DNA from: Bacteroidota bacterium
GTDB taxonomy: Bacteria; Bacteroidota; Bacteroidia; Bacteroidales; F082
Direction: 5' to 3'
DNA length: 32,016 nt
NCBI GenBank assembly: GCA_003648625.1
Contig: QMPO01000004.1
Span: forward strand, 1-32,016
In this document: in pieces, positions 24,419-32,016 of the stretch
Layout of the letters: every line of letters starts with the position of its first letter
How positions within the stretch are numbered: the first letter of the stretch is position 1
Position numbers and translations under genes: made by a program
Notes under the pieces: generated by a model
Databases searched by the model: none
Told to the model about the DNA's origin: nothing
What the model saw: only the letters and a program-made list of their open reading frames with translations

Positions 24419-25252
24419 ATGAAAACAATATTGGTTGCTATTGACTTTTCGAAAAATGCAGAACACGCATTGGAATATGCGGTTATGTTTGCAAATAAAC
24501 AGAAAGCTTGCATCTATTTGATATGGGTGGATAATACATTGTCGGAAGAAAGCGTTATTGATATTATTGAAGGGGAAACCCGGATTGAAAAAAGGGCTTA
24601 TATGGATAGTCTGATTAAGCGCTTCCAACCCCAGGTTAAATGCGGCGAAATTCAGGTTCTGTTAAGGAAAGGAAGAGTTTACCAGGAAATTGCCAAGGCA
24701 GCAAAACAAATTGATGCAGATATGATCTTTGCAGGAACACACGGAGTATCAGGTTTTGAACAATATTGGATCGGCAGCAATGCCTACCGTATTGTGACAC
24801 AGGCACCATGCGCTGTTGTTACCATCAGGAGGGATTATGAAATTAAGGATACCATCGACAATATATTGTTGCCCATTGACAGTTCGATGGAGACCAAGCA
24901 AAAGCTTCCGTTTGCAGCTAAGCTGGCAAATGACTTCAAGGCAACCATCCATTTGCTCAAAGTTTATAATACACCTATTAGTGTAATTAGAAAACGGATT
25001 GACAAATATGGTGAAGATGCCGAAAAATGCCTGATTGAGAATAAGGTAAAATATATTACTGCCGAGCGTGAAGCTGATAATGTTGCTGTTTCGATTATTA
25101 AGTACAGCGATGAGTTTAAAATCGATTTGATTTCCATTATGACGGATCAGGACATGACTACGGCAAACAAATTTTTAGGTCCGTATGCACAACAATTGAT
25201 CAATAATTCGAAGACACCTGTATTGAGTTTGAGGGCTAAAGAAATTGAATAG
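24419..25252 (+). CDS. Tandem-domain universal stress protein (UspA family)
   Basis: Cytoplasmic nucleotide-binding stress protein with two USP domains in 277 residues (about 1-140 and 145-277). Domain 1 opens with KTILVAIDFSKNAEHAL and has the ATP-binding GTHG-x9-GS motif starting at Gly106. Domain 2 opens with NILLPIDSSMETK but lacks the glycine motif, having IMTDQDMTTANKFLGPYA instead, so only one nucleotide site is expected. It is the first of three same-strand genes, 13 bases before the SPOR-domain gene, and is paralogous to the third gene. Confidence 0.9.
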   Translation: MKTILVAIDFSKNAEHALEYAVMFANKQKACIYLIWVDNTLSEESVIDIIEGETRIEKRAYMDSLIKRFQPQVKCGEIQVLLRKGRVYQEIAKAAKQIDADMIFAGTHGVSGFEQYWIGSNAYRIVTQAPCAVVTIRRDYEIKDTIDNILLPIDSSMETKQKLPFAAKLANDFKATIHLLKVYNTPISVIRKRIDKYGEDAEKCLIENKVKYITAEREADNVAVSIIKYSDEFKIDLISIMTDQDMTTANKFLGPYAQQLINNSKTPVLSLRAKEIE

Positions 25253-25265
25253 TTAATTTAAAAAA

Positions 25266-25709
25266 ATGAATAGAGTCAGAACATTTGTATTCATTGTCAT
25301 AGTTTTAATTGCTTTTTCAGTAAAAGCGCAATATTCTGGTGATGAAAAAGTTATAGTTAAAGGCGATCCCCGCATCAGCGAGTTGGTAGATTTACATATG
25401 GCTTACAATGAGCAATTCCCTGTAATGGATGGTTACCGGATACAATTAATGATGAGGGCCGGAAACTCAGCCCTTGACGAAGCAAATGAAATTAAAGAAA
25501 AATTTGAAGAGAGGTACCCTTACATAAAATCGTACATCACGTTCCGGGAGCCCTATTACCTTTTGCGTATTGGGGATTTCAGAACAAGGCTGGAGGCCAT
25601 TGAGTTTTTGGAACGCATTAAAAGGAATTATCCTCAAGCCTGGGTTATAAAAGATAAAATCGAGTTTCCTGAATTAATAAAATATCAAAAAACCGACAAT
25701 TATGAATAA
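25266..25709 (+). CDS. Small exported SPOR-domain protein
   Basis: The 147-residue product has a signal peptide (MNRVRTFVFIVIVLIAFSVKA before Gln, 1-21). A C-terminal SPOR domain (about 55-135) follows: GYRIQLMMRAGNSALDEANEIKEKFEERYP, then YYLLRIGDFRTRLEAIEFLERIKRNYP. SPOR domains bind denuded glycan of septal peptidoglycan, so a periplasmic, septum-related role is inferred. It lies between two universal stress protein genes and overlaps the second by 8 bases, making cotranslation likely. No other domain is present. Confidence 0.88.
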   Translation: MNRVRTFVFIVIVLIAFSVKAQYSGDEKVIVKGDPRISELVDLHMAYNEQFPVMDGYRIQLMMRAGNSALDEANEIKEKFEERYPYIKSYITFREPYYLLRIGDFRTRLEAIEFLERIKRNYPQAWVIKDKIEFPELIKYQKTDNYE

Positions 25710-26550
25710 AAAGATTCTTGTAGGCATCGACTTTTCCGATTGCTCTATAAACGCTTTGGAACATGCCATTACAATCGCACAGAAAGCTTCCTGCGGAATT
25801 ACCATGGTTTGGGTAAACCATCTTGATTATTCGAAAGAAATATTTGCAGTGGAACCTAAAGATTTGAGAAGTGAAGTGGGAAAAAGATTTGATGAGCTAA
25901 TTAAAAAGTATAAAAGTAAACTAGGAAGGGAAGTTTTAGATTATCAAATCAAAAAAGGCAAGGTTTACAAAGAAATATGTAATGCTGCCGAGGAGCTGGA
26001 CGCTTTTTTAATCATTATTGGAACACATGGCTCTACTGGGTTTGAAGAATTCTGGATCGGTAGTAATGCCAACAGGGTAGTTTCTTCTTCCAAAAAGCCG
26101 ATTATCACTATCAGAGCAGGGGTTAACGTGAAAAAAGGTTTAAAAAAGATAGTGATGCCTTTTGACAGCACCAAGATGACGCGGCAAAAACTTCCTATGA
26201 CGGCGCTGCTGGCAAAACTTTTTAACGCAGAAGTTCATTTGCTGGGCATGTACACAACCACCCTGGATGACATTAGATACAGGATACAGAATTATATAGA
26301 ACAGGCCAAGGATTATCTGGAAGAGAATAAAATTTTGTATAAGGTGGAGTTTATTGAAACAGATAACATAACGGAAGCTACTATTGCGTATGCAAAAAAA
26401 ATAGATGCAAATCTGATCTCGATCATGACAGAGCAGGAAACAAAAACGTCAAACCTTTGGTTAGGTCCGTATGCCAGCCAGATGGTGAATCACTCGCCGG
26501 TTCCTGTGCTTAGCATACATCCTGACAGGATCAGGTTTTATCTGGGATAG
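25702..26550 (+). CDS. Tandem-domain universal stress protein, paralogue of the one at 24419
   Basis: A 282-residue two-domain USP. Domain 1 begins KKILVGIDFSDCSINALEHA and carries GTHG-x9-GS in GTHGSTGFEEFWIGS. Domain 2 begins KKIVMPFDSTKMTRQKLP and again lacks the glycine motif, with IMTEQETKTSNLWLGPYA. The same positions are degenerate in the paralogue, which implies an old duplication of an already asymmetric protein. Its ATG overlaps the SPOR gene stop by 8 bases. A terminator follows directly. Confidence 0.9.
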   Translation: MNKKILVGIDFSDCSINALEHAITIAQKASCGITMVWVNHLDYSKEIFAVEPKDLRSEVGKRFDELIKKYKSKLGREVLDYQIKKGKVYKEICNAAEELDAFLIIIGTHGSTGFEEFWIGSNANRVVSSSKKPIITIRAGVNVKKGLKKIVMPFDSTKMTRQKLPMTALLAKLFNAEVHLLGMYTTTLDDIRYRIQNYIEQAKDYLEENKILYKVEFIETDNITEATIAYAKKIDANLISIMTEQETKTSNLWLGPYASQMVNHSPVPVLSIHPDRIRFYLG

Positions 26551-26554
26551 GTTG

Positions 26555-26580
26555 AAAAAGGCCACATAGCGGCCTTTTTT
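26555..26580. terminator. Bidirectional intrinsic terminator between the stress operon and RNase G
   Basis: AAAAAGGCC (26555-26563) pairs with GGCCTTTTT (26571-26579) across a 7-base loop, followed by a T-run in the plus direction and TTTTT on the minus strand. It lies between convergent stops at 26550 and 26582. Confidence 0.85.
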
Positions 26581-26581
26581 G

Positions 26582-28132
26582 TCAATTCTTTATTACTTCA
26601 TTATTTTTATTCAGAAACTCATATTCGAGCAGGTGAAAATTTTTCATGGCTTTTATACTGATCCATTTTTTGTATTTAAAAAACCATTTCAATCTCATTG
26701 ACTTAGGCCCATCAGTAAGGTAAGCTGCAATAAACGGGTGGGTGGCCAGGGTCAGATTTTTTTCGTTCTGATCTTGTATCAGGTAGTTTAAATTATTCTC
26801 GATATCATCCAGAATAATGAAGCTCGATTTTACTTCACCTGAGCCATGACATACCGGACATTGTTCAAGTACGGGAACACTCATTTCAGGTCGTACCCGC
26901 TGGCGTGTGATCTGGATCAGACCAAACCTGCTCGGTGGCAAAATAGTGTGTTTTGCACTGTCTCTTGCCATTTCTTCCTTGAACTTTGTATAAAGTATTT
27001 TGCGGTTTTTTGCATTGCTCATATCGATAAAGTCAACCACAATAATTCCACCCATATCCCGCAACCTTAATTGCCGGGCAACTTCGGCAGCAGCTTCAAG
27101 GTTAACTTCCAGCGCGTTTTCTTCCTGCGAGTTGTCTTTGTTCACACGGTGTCCGCTATTTACGTCTATTACATGGAGCGCTTCCGTATGTTCAATTATC
27201 AGATAAACACCGCTTTTTATGGTAACTGTTTTACCAAAGGAATTCCGCATCTGTTTCTCCACTCCGAAATATTCGAAAATTGGAGTCTTCCCCCTGTATT
27301 TTTTAACAATATCTATCTTATCAGGAGCGATGGTGCTGATTAGTGTTTTGGCTTCTTCGTACAGGACGGGATCGTTGATATGAACGCTGTTAAACGATTC
27401 ATTCAAATTGTCTCTTAAAATAGTTGAGGTGCGATCCAGCTCGCTGAGCACCTTCCGGGGAGCAATGATATGCGGAAGTTTTTTTGTAATATTTTCCCAT
27501 TTAGAGACCAGGTTACGCAAGTCAGCGTCTAATTCTGCTACTTTTTTATGCTCGGAAACAGTGCGAATGATAACACCGTAATTGTTAGGCTTTATGCTTG
27601 ATATAAGCCTTTTTAAACGGCTTCTTTCTTCTTTGCTCTTTATTTTTTGCGAGATGGAAATTTTGTTCGAAAAAGGCAGAAGCACCAGGAATCTGCCTGC
27701 AAAAGATATCTCGGTTGAAATACGCGGGCCCTTTGTTGAAATGGGCTCTTTGGCAATTTGTACAAGTATTTGCTGACCGGATACAAGCACCTGATTTATT
27801 TTTCCGGTTTTCTCAATATCTTTTTCCGGCCTGAATTTTTCAAAAGTTATGTGTTGCAATTTACCCTGCAGACCAAGTTTCACAAAATTATTGTAGGTTC
27901 TTATCTGAGGACCTAAATCCAGATAATGAAGGAAAGCATCTCGTTCGTAACCTACATCCACAAAAGCAGCATTTAATCCTGGCATGATTTTTCGCACCTT
28001 GCCCAGAAAAATATCTCCTACTGAGAATTGATTATTATTTTGTTCTTTTTGAAGTTCAACTAATGTTTTGTCCTCAAGTAAAGCAATTCTAACCTCCGAT
28101 GCATTTGAATCGATGATTAATTCTCTGTTCAC
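26582..28132 (-). CDS. rng: Ribonuclease G (Rne/Rng family)
   Basis: Endoribonuclease for 5' processing of 16S rRNA and mRNA decay. From the GTG at 28132 the product has 516 residues. An S1 domain (VGDIFLGKVRKIMPGLNAAF, near 35-55) is followed by the RNase H-like and DNase I-like core, with catalytic Asp in HVIDVNSGHR and in VVDFIDM. The zinc-link CPVCHGSGEV comes next. The GTG is preferred since (M)NRELIIDSNASEVRIAL aligns with family N-termini; a TTG at 28168 would add 12 residues. An exact -7 box at 28207-28200 leaves about 60 leader bases. It converges on the stress operon across a bidirectional terminator. Confidence 0.93.
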   Translation of the reverse strand: MNRELIIDSNASEVRIALLEDKTLVELQKEQNNNQFSVGDIFLGKVRKIMPGLNAAFVDVGYERDAFLHYLDLGPQIRTYNNFVKLGLQGKLQHITFEKFRPEKDIEKTGKINQVLVSGQQILVQIAKEPISTKGPRISTEISFAGRFLVLLPFSNKISISQKIKSKEERSRLKRLISSIKPNNYGVIIRTVSEHKKVAELDADLRNLVSKWENITKKLPHIIAPRKVLSELDRTSTILRDNLNESFNSVHINDPVLYEEAKTLISTIAPDKIDIVKKYRGKTPIFEYFGVEKQMRNSFGKTVTIKSGVYLIIEHTEALHVIDVNSGHRVNKDNSQEENALEVNLEAAAEVARQLRLRDMGGIIVVDFIDMSNAKNRKILYTKFKEEMARDSAKHTILPPSRFGLIQITRQRVRPEMSVPVLEQCPVCHGSGEVKSSFIILDDIENNLNYLIQDQNEKNLTLATHPFIAAYLTDGPKSMRLKWFFKYKKWISIKAMKNFHLLEYEFLNKNNEVIKN

Positions 28133-28199
28133 AATATTATTCAATTTAGAAACTACACCTAAAACCAACAGGTATTAAGTGGTAAACAAAAAAGGACAA

Positions 28200-28207
28200 C
28201 AAAAATA
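28200..28207 (-). promoter_or_regulatory. -7 box of rng
   Basis: TATTTTTG on the minus strand is an exact TAnnTTTG, 67 bases before the preferred GTG start. The leader would contain the alternative TTG start. Confidence 0.5.
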
Positions 28208-28239
28208 AATGTCGAGGTGAGCTGGGAAACTAAATTACA

Positions 28240-28274
28240 TGATAACACAACGCTATTCACGCATTGTGTTATCA
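28240..28274. repeat. 11-bp inverted repeat downstream of the small basic protein gene
   Basis: TGATAACACAA (28240-28250) and TTGTGTTATCA (28264-28274) pair perfectly with a 13-base loop. It lies 12 bases after the stop of the 29-residue protein on the minus strand and before the rng promoter. There is no T-run on either strand, so it is a 3'-stabilising or factor-dependent terminator hairpin, or an operator. Confidence 0.6.
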
Positions 28275-28286
28275 GTGCATTAAAAA

Positions 28287-28376
28287 TTATTTCTTCTTAT
28301 GACGGTTTTTCCTCAAACGTTTTTTGCGTTTGTGGGTGGCCATCTTATGTCTTTTCCTTTTTTTACCGTTTGGCAT
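28287..28376 (-). CDS. 29-residue basic AURKAIP1/COX24-like protein
   Basis: MPNGKKRKRHKMATHKR followed by KKRLRKNRHKKK: Lys, Arg and His make up most of the 29 residues. The KRKRHKMxTHKRKKRLRKNRHKK pattern is that of the short Bacteroidota proteins annotated as AURKAIP1/COX24-domain, related to a basic segment of mitoribosomal mS38. A ribosome-associated role is inferred. It lies 23 bases behind the HU gene and is very likely cotranscribed with it. It is too short for most gene callers, but the codon pattern and family match are convincing. Confidence 0.85.
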   Translation of the reverse strand: MPNGKKRKRHKMATHKRKKRLRKNRHKKK

Positions 28377-28399
28377 TGTTGATGTGTTTAAGTTTTAAA

Positions 28400-28684
28400 T
28401 TATTTTACGTGGCCTTTAACTTCGTTAACGAAAGTTTTAGCAGGCTTGAAAGCAGGAATATTGTGAGCCGGAATAATAATAGTTGTGTTTTTTGAAATAT
28501 TTCTTCCGGTTTTTTCAGCTCTTTTCTTGATGATAAAACTTCCAAATCCTCTTAAATAAACGTTTTCTCCACCAATCATGGTATCTTTAACAGTTTCCAT
28601 GAATGATTCAACCACTGCCTGAACAGCTACTTTTTCAATTCCGGTTTTGTTGGCAATTTCCGTTACAATTTCCGCTTTTGTCAT
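28400..28684 (-). CDS. HU-family DNA-binding protein
   Basis: Nucleoid-associated DNA-bending protein. The 94-residue product has MTKAEIVTEIANKTGI, the helical dimerisation half, then GENVYLRGFGSFIIKKR. The beta-arm TGRNISKNTTIIIPAHNIPAFKPAKTF carries the conserved Gly-Arg and Pro-Ala-x-x-x-x-x-Phe-Lys-Pro pattern. Length is typical of HU/IHF. It is the first gene of a pair with the 29-residue basic protein, with an exact -7 box upstream, and is divergent from mutY. Confidence 0.95.
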   Translation of the reverse strand: MTKAEIVTEIANKTGIEKVAVQAVVESFMETVKDTMIGGENVYLRGFGSFIIKKRAEKTGRNISKNTTIIIPAHNIPAFKPAKTFVNEVKGHVK

Positions 28685-28731
28685 GTCTTTATTTATTAAA
28701 TGATTAAAAATTAGTTTTTTATTTCGGGTGG

Positions 28732-28739
28732 CAAAAATA
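28732..28739 (-). promoter_or_regulatory. -7 box of the HU operon
   Basis: TATTTTTG on the minus strand is an exact TAnnTTTG, 47 bases upstream of the HU ATG. No clear -33 element is seen. Confidence 0.5.
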
Positions 28740-28821
28740 AAACATTTTCACTAACATTGCACCATTAATGGATTTTTTTTAAATCTAATTACTTCTTTTT
28801 AAGTATTTTCAGAATAAGTTA

Positions 28822-29895
28822 ATGGATTTTGCATTTCGTTTAGCCGGGTGGTATGAGCAAAATAAAAGGGAATTGCCCTGGCGCAACACAAAAAATCCGT
28901 ATTTCATCTGGCTTTCGGAAATAATTCTGCAGCAAACACGTGTCGATCAGGGACTGAGTTATTATATAAAGTTCACAGAAAAATACCCGGATGTGTTTTC
29001 CCTGGCCAATGCTCCGCGCGATGAGGTGTTCAAACTATGGCAGGGACTGGGTTATTACAACAGGGCGGACAATATGCTGTTAACGGCAAAACTGGTTGCT
29101 GGAAAGTATGATGGGAATTTTCCGGAAAATCGCGATCTTCTTTTGCAATTACCAGGAATTGGCCCTTATACATCGGCGGCAATTGCTTCCATAGCTTTTG
29201 GAGTTCCGGTGCCTGTAGTTGACGGAAATGTATACCGGGTGCTGGCACGCTTGTTCGGAGTAGATGCGCCGGTAAATTCTGCAAAAGGGAGTCGCCTGGT
29301 ATATCAGCTAGCCGAGGATCTTCTTGACAAAAACGATCCCGGAACATTTAACCAGGCGGTTATGGAGTTTGGCGCGTTGAAGTGCACTCCTGCAAATCCG
29401 GAATGCGCCGATTGCCTTTTTAATACAGCGTGTTATGCCCGGTTGAACGGAACAGTTAATAAACTGCCGGTAAAAAAGCCAAAGACAACATTGCTCAACA
29501 GATATTTTTATTATTTCCATATCAGATTACCAAATGAAGGGAGCTATGATATGTATCTGAACAAAAGAACTGGAGGGGATATATGGAAAAATCTGTACGA
29601 TTTTGTTCTTACTGAGCTGCCGCAGAAAACAGAAGTGAACGATGAATTTATCATGAACAACCTGAAGAAAAAAATCAACATGAAGCATGTGGTTGTGGAT
29701 GGAATTTCAAAAAAATACAAACAACGACTTTCACATCAGTTAATCCATGCAGTTTTCATTAAAATTATTGTGCATAAAAAGGTGAAGTTTGCGCATGAAA
29801 ATTCATTAATTTTGGTGCCGGAAAAACATCTGATCGATTACCCCGTTCCCAGATTGATAGAACGGTATGTTACAGATGAAAAAATAATTAAATAA
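28822..29895 (+). CDS. mutY: A/G-specific adenine glycosylase MutY
   Basis: Removes adenine mispaired with 8-oxoguanine. The 357-residue product has the catalytic Glu33 in WLSEIILQQTR and the helix-hairpin-helix LPGIGPYTSAAI (110-121). Catalytic Asp134 is in VVDGNVYRVLAR, and the [4Fe-4S] loop is C188-x6-C195-x2-C198-x5-C204. A C-terminal NUDIX-like domain, needed for 8-oxoG recognition, follows from about 220. It is followed 8 bases later by ssb, the usual Bacteroidota order. Confidence 0.96.
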   Translation: MDFAFRLAGWYEQNKRELPWRNTKNPYFIWLSEIILQQTRVDQGLSYYIKFTEKYPDVFSLANAPRDEVFKLWQGLGYYNRADNMLLTAKLVAGKYDGNFPENRDLLLQLPGIGPYTSAAIASIAFGVPVPVVDGNVYRVLARLFGVDAPVNSAKGSRLVYQLAEDLLDKNDPGTFNQAVMEFGALKCTPANPECADCLFNTACYARLNGTVNKLPVKKPKTTLLNRYFYYFHIRLPNEGSYDMYLNKRTGGDIWKNLYDFVLTELPQKTEVNDEFIMNNLKKKINMKHVVVDGISKKYKQRLSHQLIHAVFIKIIVHKKVKFAHENSLILVPEKHLIDYPVPRLIERYVTDEKIIK

Positions 29896-29903
29896 AAAGA
29901 AAT

Positions 29904-30356
29904 ATGGCTGGACTGAACAAAGTAATTTTAATAGGAAGAATTGGAAAAGACCCGGATACATACAGTTTTGATGACGGTACGAAAAAAATAAGCTTTTCAC
30001 TGGCAACAACCGAAAGTTACAAAGACCGGAACTCAGGGGACTGGGTTGAACAGACCGAATGGCACAACATAGTAGGATATCGGTTTCTGGCGGATAAAAA
30101 TTTTGCAAAGGGAGACCTTGTTTACGTTGAAGGGAAAATTAAAACCAGGAAATATAGCGACAGGGATGGTAACGAAAGATATATTACTGAAATAATAGGA
30201 GAGAAGATAAATATACTGACACGGAGCCAGAGCAGCTATGAATCTACAGGACAGCAGGCTACAACTACACGGGATGAAACTCCGGCTGCCCCCGCGGAAC
30301 CATTGGCTAATGATCAGCCGGCTGCAGGAGCGCCTGATGATGATCTCCCGTTCTAA
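29904..30356 (+). CDS. ssb: Single-stranded DNA-binding protein
   Basis: Coats single-stranded DNA and recruits partners. The 150-residue product has an OB fold (1-108; MAGLNKVILIGRIGKDPD, then WVEQTEWHNIVGYRFLADKNFAKGD and VEGKIKTRKYSDRDGNERY). A disordered Ala/Pro/Glu-rich linker and the acidic partner-binding tip DDDLPF complete it. Typical in every respect. It starts 8 bases after mutY, which it probably shares a transcript with; gldE has its own promoter box. Confidence 0.96.
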   Translation: MAGLNKVILIGRIGKDPDTYSFDDGTKKISFSLATTESYKDRNSGDWVEQTEWHNIVGYRFLADKNFAKGDLVYVEGKIKTRKYSDRDGNERYITEIIGEKINILTRSQSSYESTGQQATTTRDETPAAPAEPLANDQPAAGAPDDDLPF

Positions 30357-30394
30357 AAATCAGCGTGTTGAAAACAAATTTGATTAATTCTTAT

Positions 30395-30402
30395 TAATTT
30401 TG
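30395..30402 (+). promoter_or_regulatory. -7 box of gldE
   Basis: TAATTTTG is an exact TAnnTTTG, 28 bases before the TTG start. The spacing fits a short leader. Confidence 0.5.
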
Positions 30403-30430
30403 CAGCGCTTTAATTACTAATTGCAATATT

Positions 30431-31783
30431 TTGGAAGAAGCAGACTTAGACCCCTATCTTGATCTCTTATCGGTACTGACAAACCAGTTTTTTAACAGCT
30501 TTTCTATAGAGGCGGTAACCGGCCTTATAGTGCTGATAGTACTTATTGTATTGTCGGGTCTGGTATCAGGTTCCGAAACAGCCTTTTTTTCCCTGTCGCC
30601 TGCCGATCTTGATAATCTGAACAACAGTAAACGGGCCAAAGAGAAACTGATCCTGAAATTAAGGAGCAAGCCGAAAGATCTGCTGGCTACTATTTTAATT
30701 GCCAATAACTTTATCAATGTGGCTATTGTCATACTTTCGGCTTATATCTTGGCCATAACATTAAATTTTGAATTGAATCCGGTCCTTGGTTTCTTTATAG
30801 AGGTAATTCTGATCACATCCGTTATTTTACTTTTTGGCGAGATTATTCCTAAAATTTATGCGAATAAAGAACCTCTGCTGGTAGCTAATATGATGGCGAA
30901 GCCCATAAAATTTATGATTGTTTTTTTCAGGCCTTTAAGCAGCATATTGGTTCATTCGACAACTCTGATTGATAAAAAAATAGGAAAGAAAGGCCAGAAT
31001 ATTTCCTATAGCGAACTGTCTGAAGCTATTGAAATGACGGTTAATGAAAGTGTACCAGCACAGGAAAAAATGATCCTGAAAGGCTTTGCAACCTTCGGCG
31101 ACAAAGAGGTAAGAGACATCATGCAGTCACGAGTGAATGTTACGGCAATTGACAGAAAACTCTCTTTTCAGGAAGTTCTGGAAGTGGTGATCGAATCGGG
31201 GTTTTCCAGAATCCCCGTATATGAAGAATCATTTGATCATGTGTTGGGTGTGTTGTATATTAAAGATTTGTTGCCGTATTCAAAAACCGAAAAATATTTT
31301 GACTGGTTACCTTTGGTCCGGCCGGCACTTTTCGTTCCGGAAAACAAAAAAATAAAAGACCTTTTACAGGAGTTCCGGGAGAAGAAAATACATCTGGCCA
31401 TAGTTGTTGACGAATATGGCGGCACTTCCGGAATTATCACTCTTGAAGACATTATTGAAGAAATTGTTGGAGAAATCGGAGACGAATTCGATAAAGAACC
31501 GGCACAATTCAAATACAAACGTTTAAGGGAGAATTCATACTTGTTTGAGGCTAAAACACCGATCAATGACCTTTGCAAGATTATGAAAGTTGACGATGAT
31601 TATTTTGATGAAGTAAGGGGTGAATCCGACTCTATTGGCGGATTGATCCTGGAAATGGAAGAAGGCATACCGCCGAAAGGGACAAAAGTCAGGTTTAAGC
31701 AATTTGAATTTGAAGTGGTCAATGTGGATAAGAGAAAGATTAACGAAGTGAAAGTGACGATAAACAACAAACCGGAAGAATAA
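30431..31783 (+). CDS. gldE: Gliding-motility-associated CBS/CorC-type membrane protein GldE
   Basis: Inner-membrane protein of the DUF21-CBS-CorC architecture, named for its partnership with GldD in Flavobacterium gliding. The 450-residue product has a DUF21 domain of several transmembrane helices (about 25-180) with [23 protein letters not shown] pair follows (about 200-335: [15 protein letters not shown], and [19 protein letters not shown]), then a C-terminal CorC/HlyC domain. The start is TTG at 30431; no ATG is available upstream of the conserved region. CorC-type homologues have been linked to magnesium or cobalt transport, so a channel-like role is possible. The gldD gene follows. Confidence 0.92.
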   Translation: MEEADLDPYLDLLSVLTNQFFNSFSIEAVTGLIVLIVLIVLSGLVSGSETAFFSLSPADLDNLNNSKRAKEKLILKLRSKPKDLLATILIANNFINVAIVILSAYILAITLNFELNPVLGFFIEVILITSVILLFGEIIPKIYANKEPLLVANMMAKPIKFMIVFFRPLSSILVHSTTLIDKKIGKKGQNISYSELSEAIEMTVNESVPAQEKMILKGFATFGDKEVRDIMQSRVNVTAIDRKLSFQEVLEVVIESGFSRIPVYEESFDHVLGVLYIKDLLPYSKTEKYFDWLPLVRPALFVPENKKIKDLLQEFREKKIHLAIVVDEYGGTSGIITLEDIIEEIVGEIGDEFDKEPAQFKYKRLRENSYLFEAKTPINDLCKIMKVDDDYFDEVRGESDSIGGLILEMEEGIPPKGTKVRFKQFEFEVVNVDKRKINEVKVTINNKPEE

Positions 31784-31822
31784 ATTGTTGAAAAAACGGT
31801 TAGTATAATCAGAACTTGACGG

Positions 31823-32016
31823 ATGATAAAAAAAGGATTTATTATATTTCTGATGCTGCTGGCAGGAATTATCTATTCGTGCGAATCGCACTATACCCCA
31901 AAGCCGAGAGGTTATTTCAGGATTGATATGCCTGAGAAGAATTATGCGCATTTCGACACAAGCTATCCCTATGCGTTTGAGTATCCTGTATACGCATATA
32001 TTGAACCGAGTAGGCA
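31823..32016 (+). CDS. gldD: Gliding-motility lipoprotein GldD, 3' end outside the window
   Basis: The first 64 residues are seen. A type II signal peptide (MIKKGFIIFLMLLAGIIYSC, lipid Cys20) is followed by YTPKPRGYFRID, then SYPYAFEYPVYAYIEP, which match GldD proteins. It starts with ATG 39 bases after gldE and is the usual neighbour. In Flavobacterium johnsoniae GldD is needed for gliding and stable secretion; here it supports a functional T9SS or gliding apparatus. Confidence 0.9.
   Translation, partial: MIKKGFIIFLMLLAGIIYSCESHYTPKPRGYFRIDMPEKNYAHFDTSYPYAFEYPVYAYIEPSR

Overview
The window looks like the chromosome of a Bacteroidota member, probably Bacteroidales/Marinilabiliales. The grounds are a gldE-gldD pair after mutY-ssb, a T9SS-type C-terminal sorting domain on a secreted M1 peptidase, RNase G and HU genes of Bacteroidota type, repeated -7 boxes of the form TAnnTTTG, few Shine-Dalgarno sites, and several TTG/GTG starts. 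It is mostly core genome. I see no rRNA, tRNA, CRISPR array, insertion sequence or phage gene.

Left part (1-9069): the edge of an unknown exported or anchored protein on the minus strand, then a plus-strand run of 6-phosphofructokinase, an MscS channel, a small outer-membrane barrel-like protein and a 728-residue secreted protein with three internal modules and a Tyr/Gly/Arg-rich tail. Convergent to it are tolC-like, hlyD-like and tsaB genes on the minus strand.

Middle (9379-18660): a T9SS-exported M1 aminopeptidase and an AlkD-type DNA glycosylase, a lipoprotein serine hydrolase, a convergent OmpR-type response regulator/histidine kinase pair, and dnaG. Two intergenic stretches hold the most interesting material. 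At 15973-16097, before dnaG, there is a compact predicted three-helix-junction RNA with its own -7 box and a strong intrinsic terminator. At 18094-18546, between dnaG and tadA, a roughly 450-nt purine-rich, hairpin-rich minus-strand RNA candidate ends in a very strong terminator, and an 18-bp perfect palindrome lies just upstream of its likely start. I cannot assign either RNA to a known family.

Right part (18661-32016): minus-strand tadA and an overlapping sodium:solute symporter, a membrane-anchored sensor fused to a Schlafen-type AlbA_2 domain, queG and ruvB. Next come a plus-strand tandem of two universal stress proteins with a SPOR-domain protein between them, RNase G, a 29-residue COX24/AURKAIP1-like basic protein and HU (minus). 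The window ends with mutY, ssb, gldE and the start of gldD (plus). Functionally it mixes tRNA modification (tsaB, tadA, queG), DNA replication and repair (dnaG, ruvB, mutY, ssb, alkD-like), envelope and T9SS/gliding functions, and stress response.
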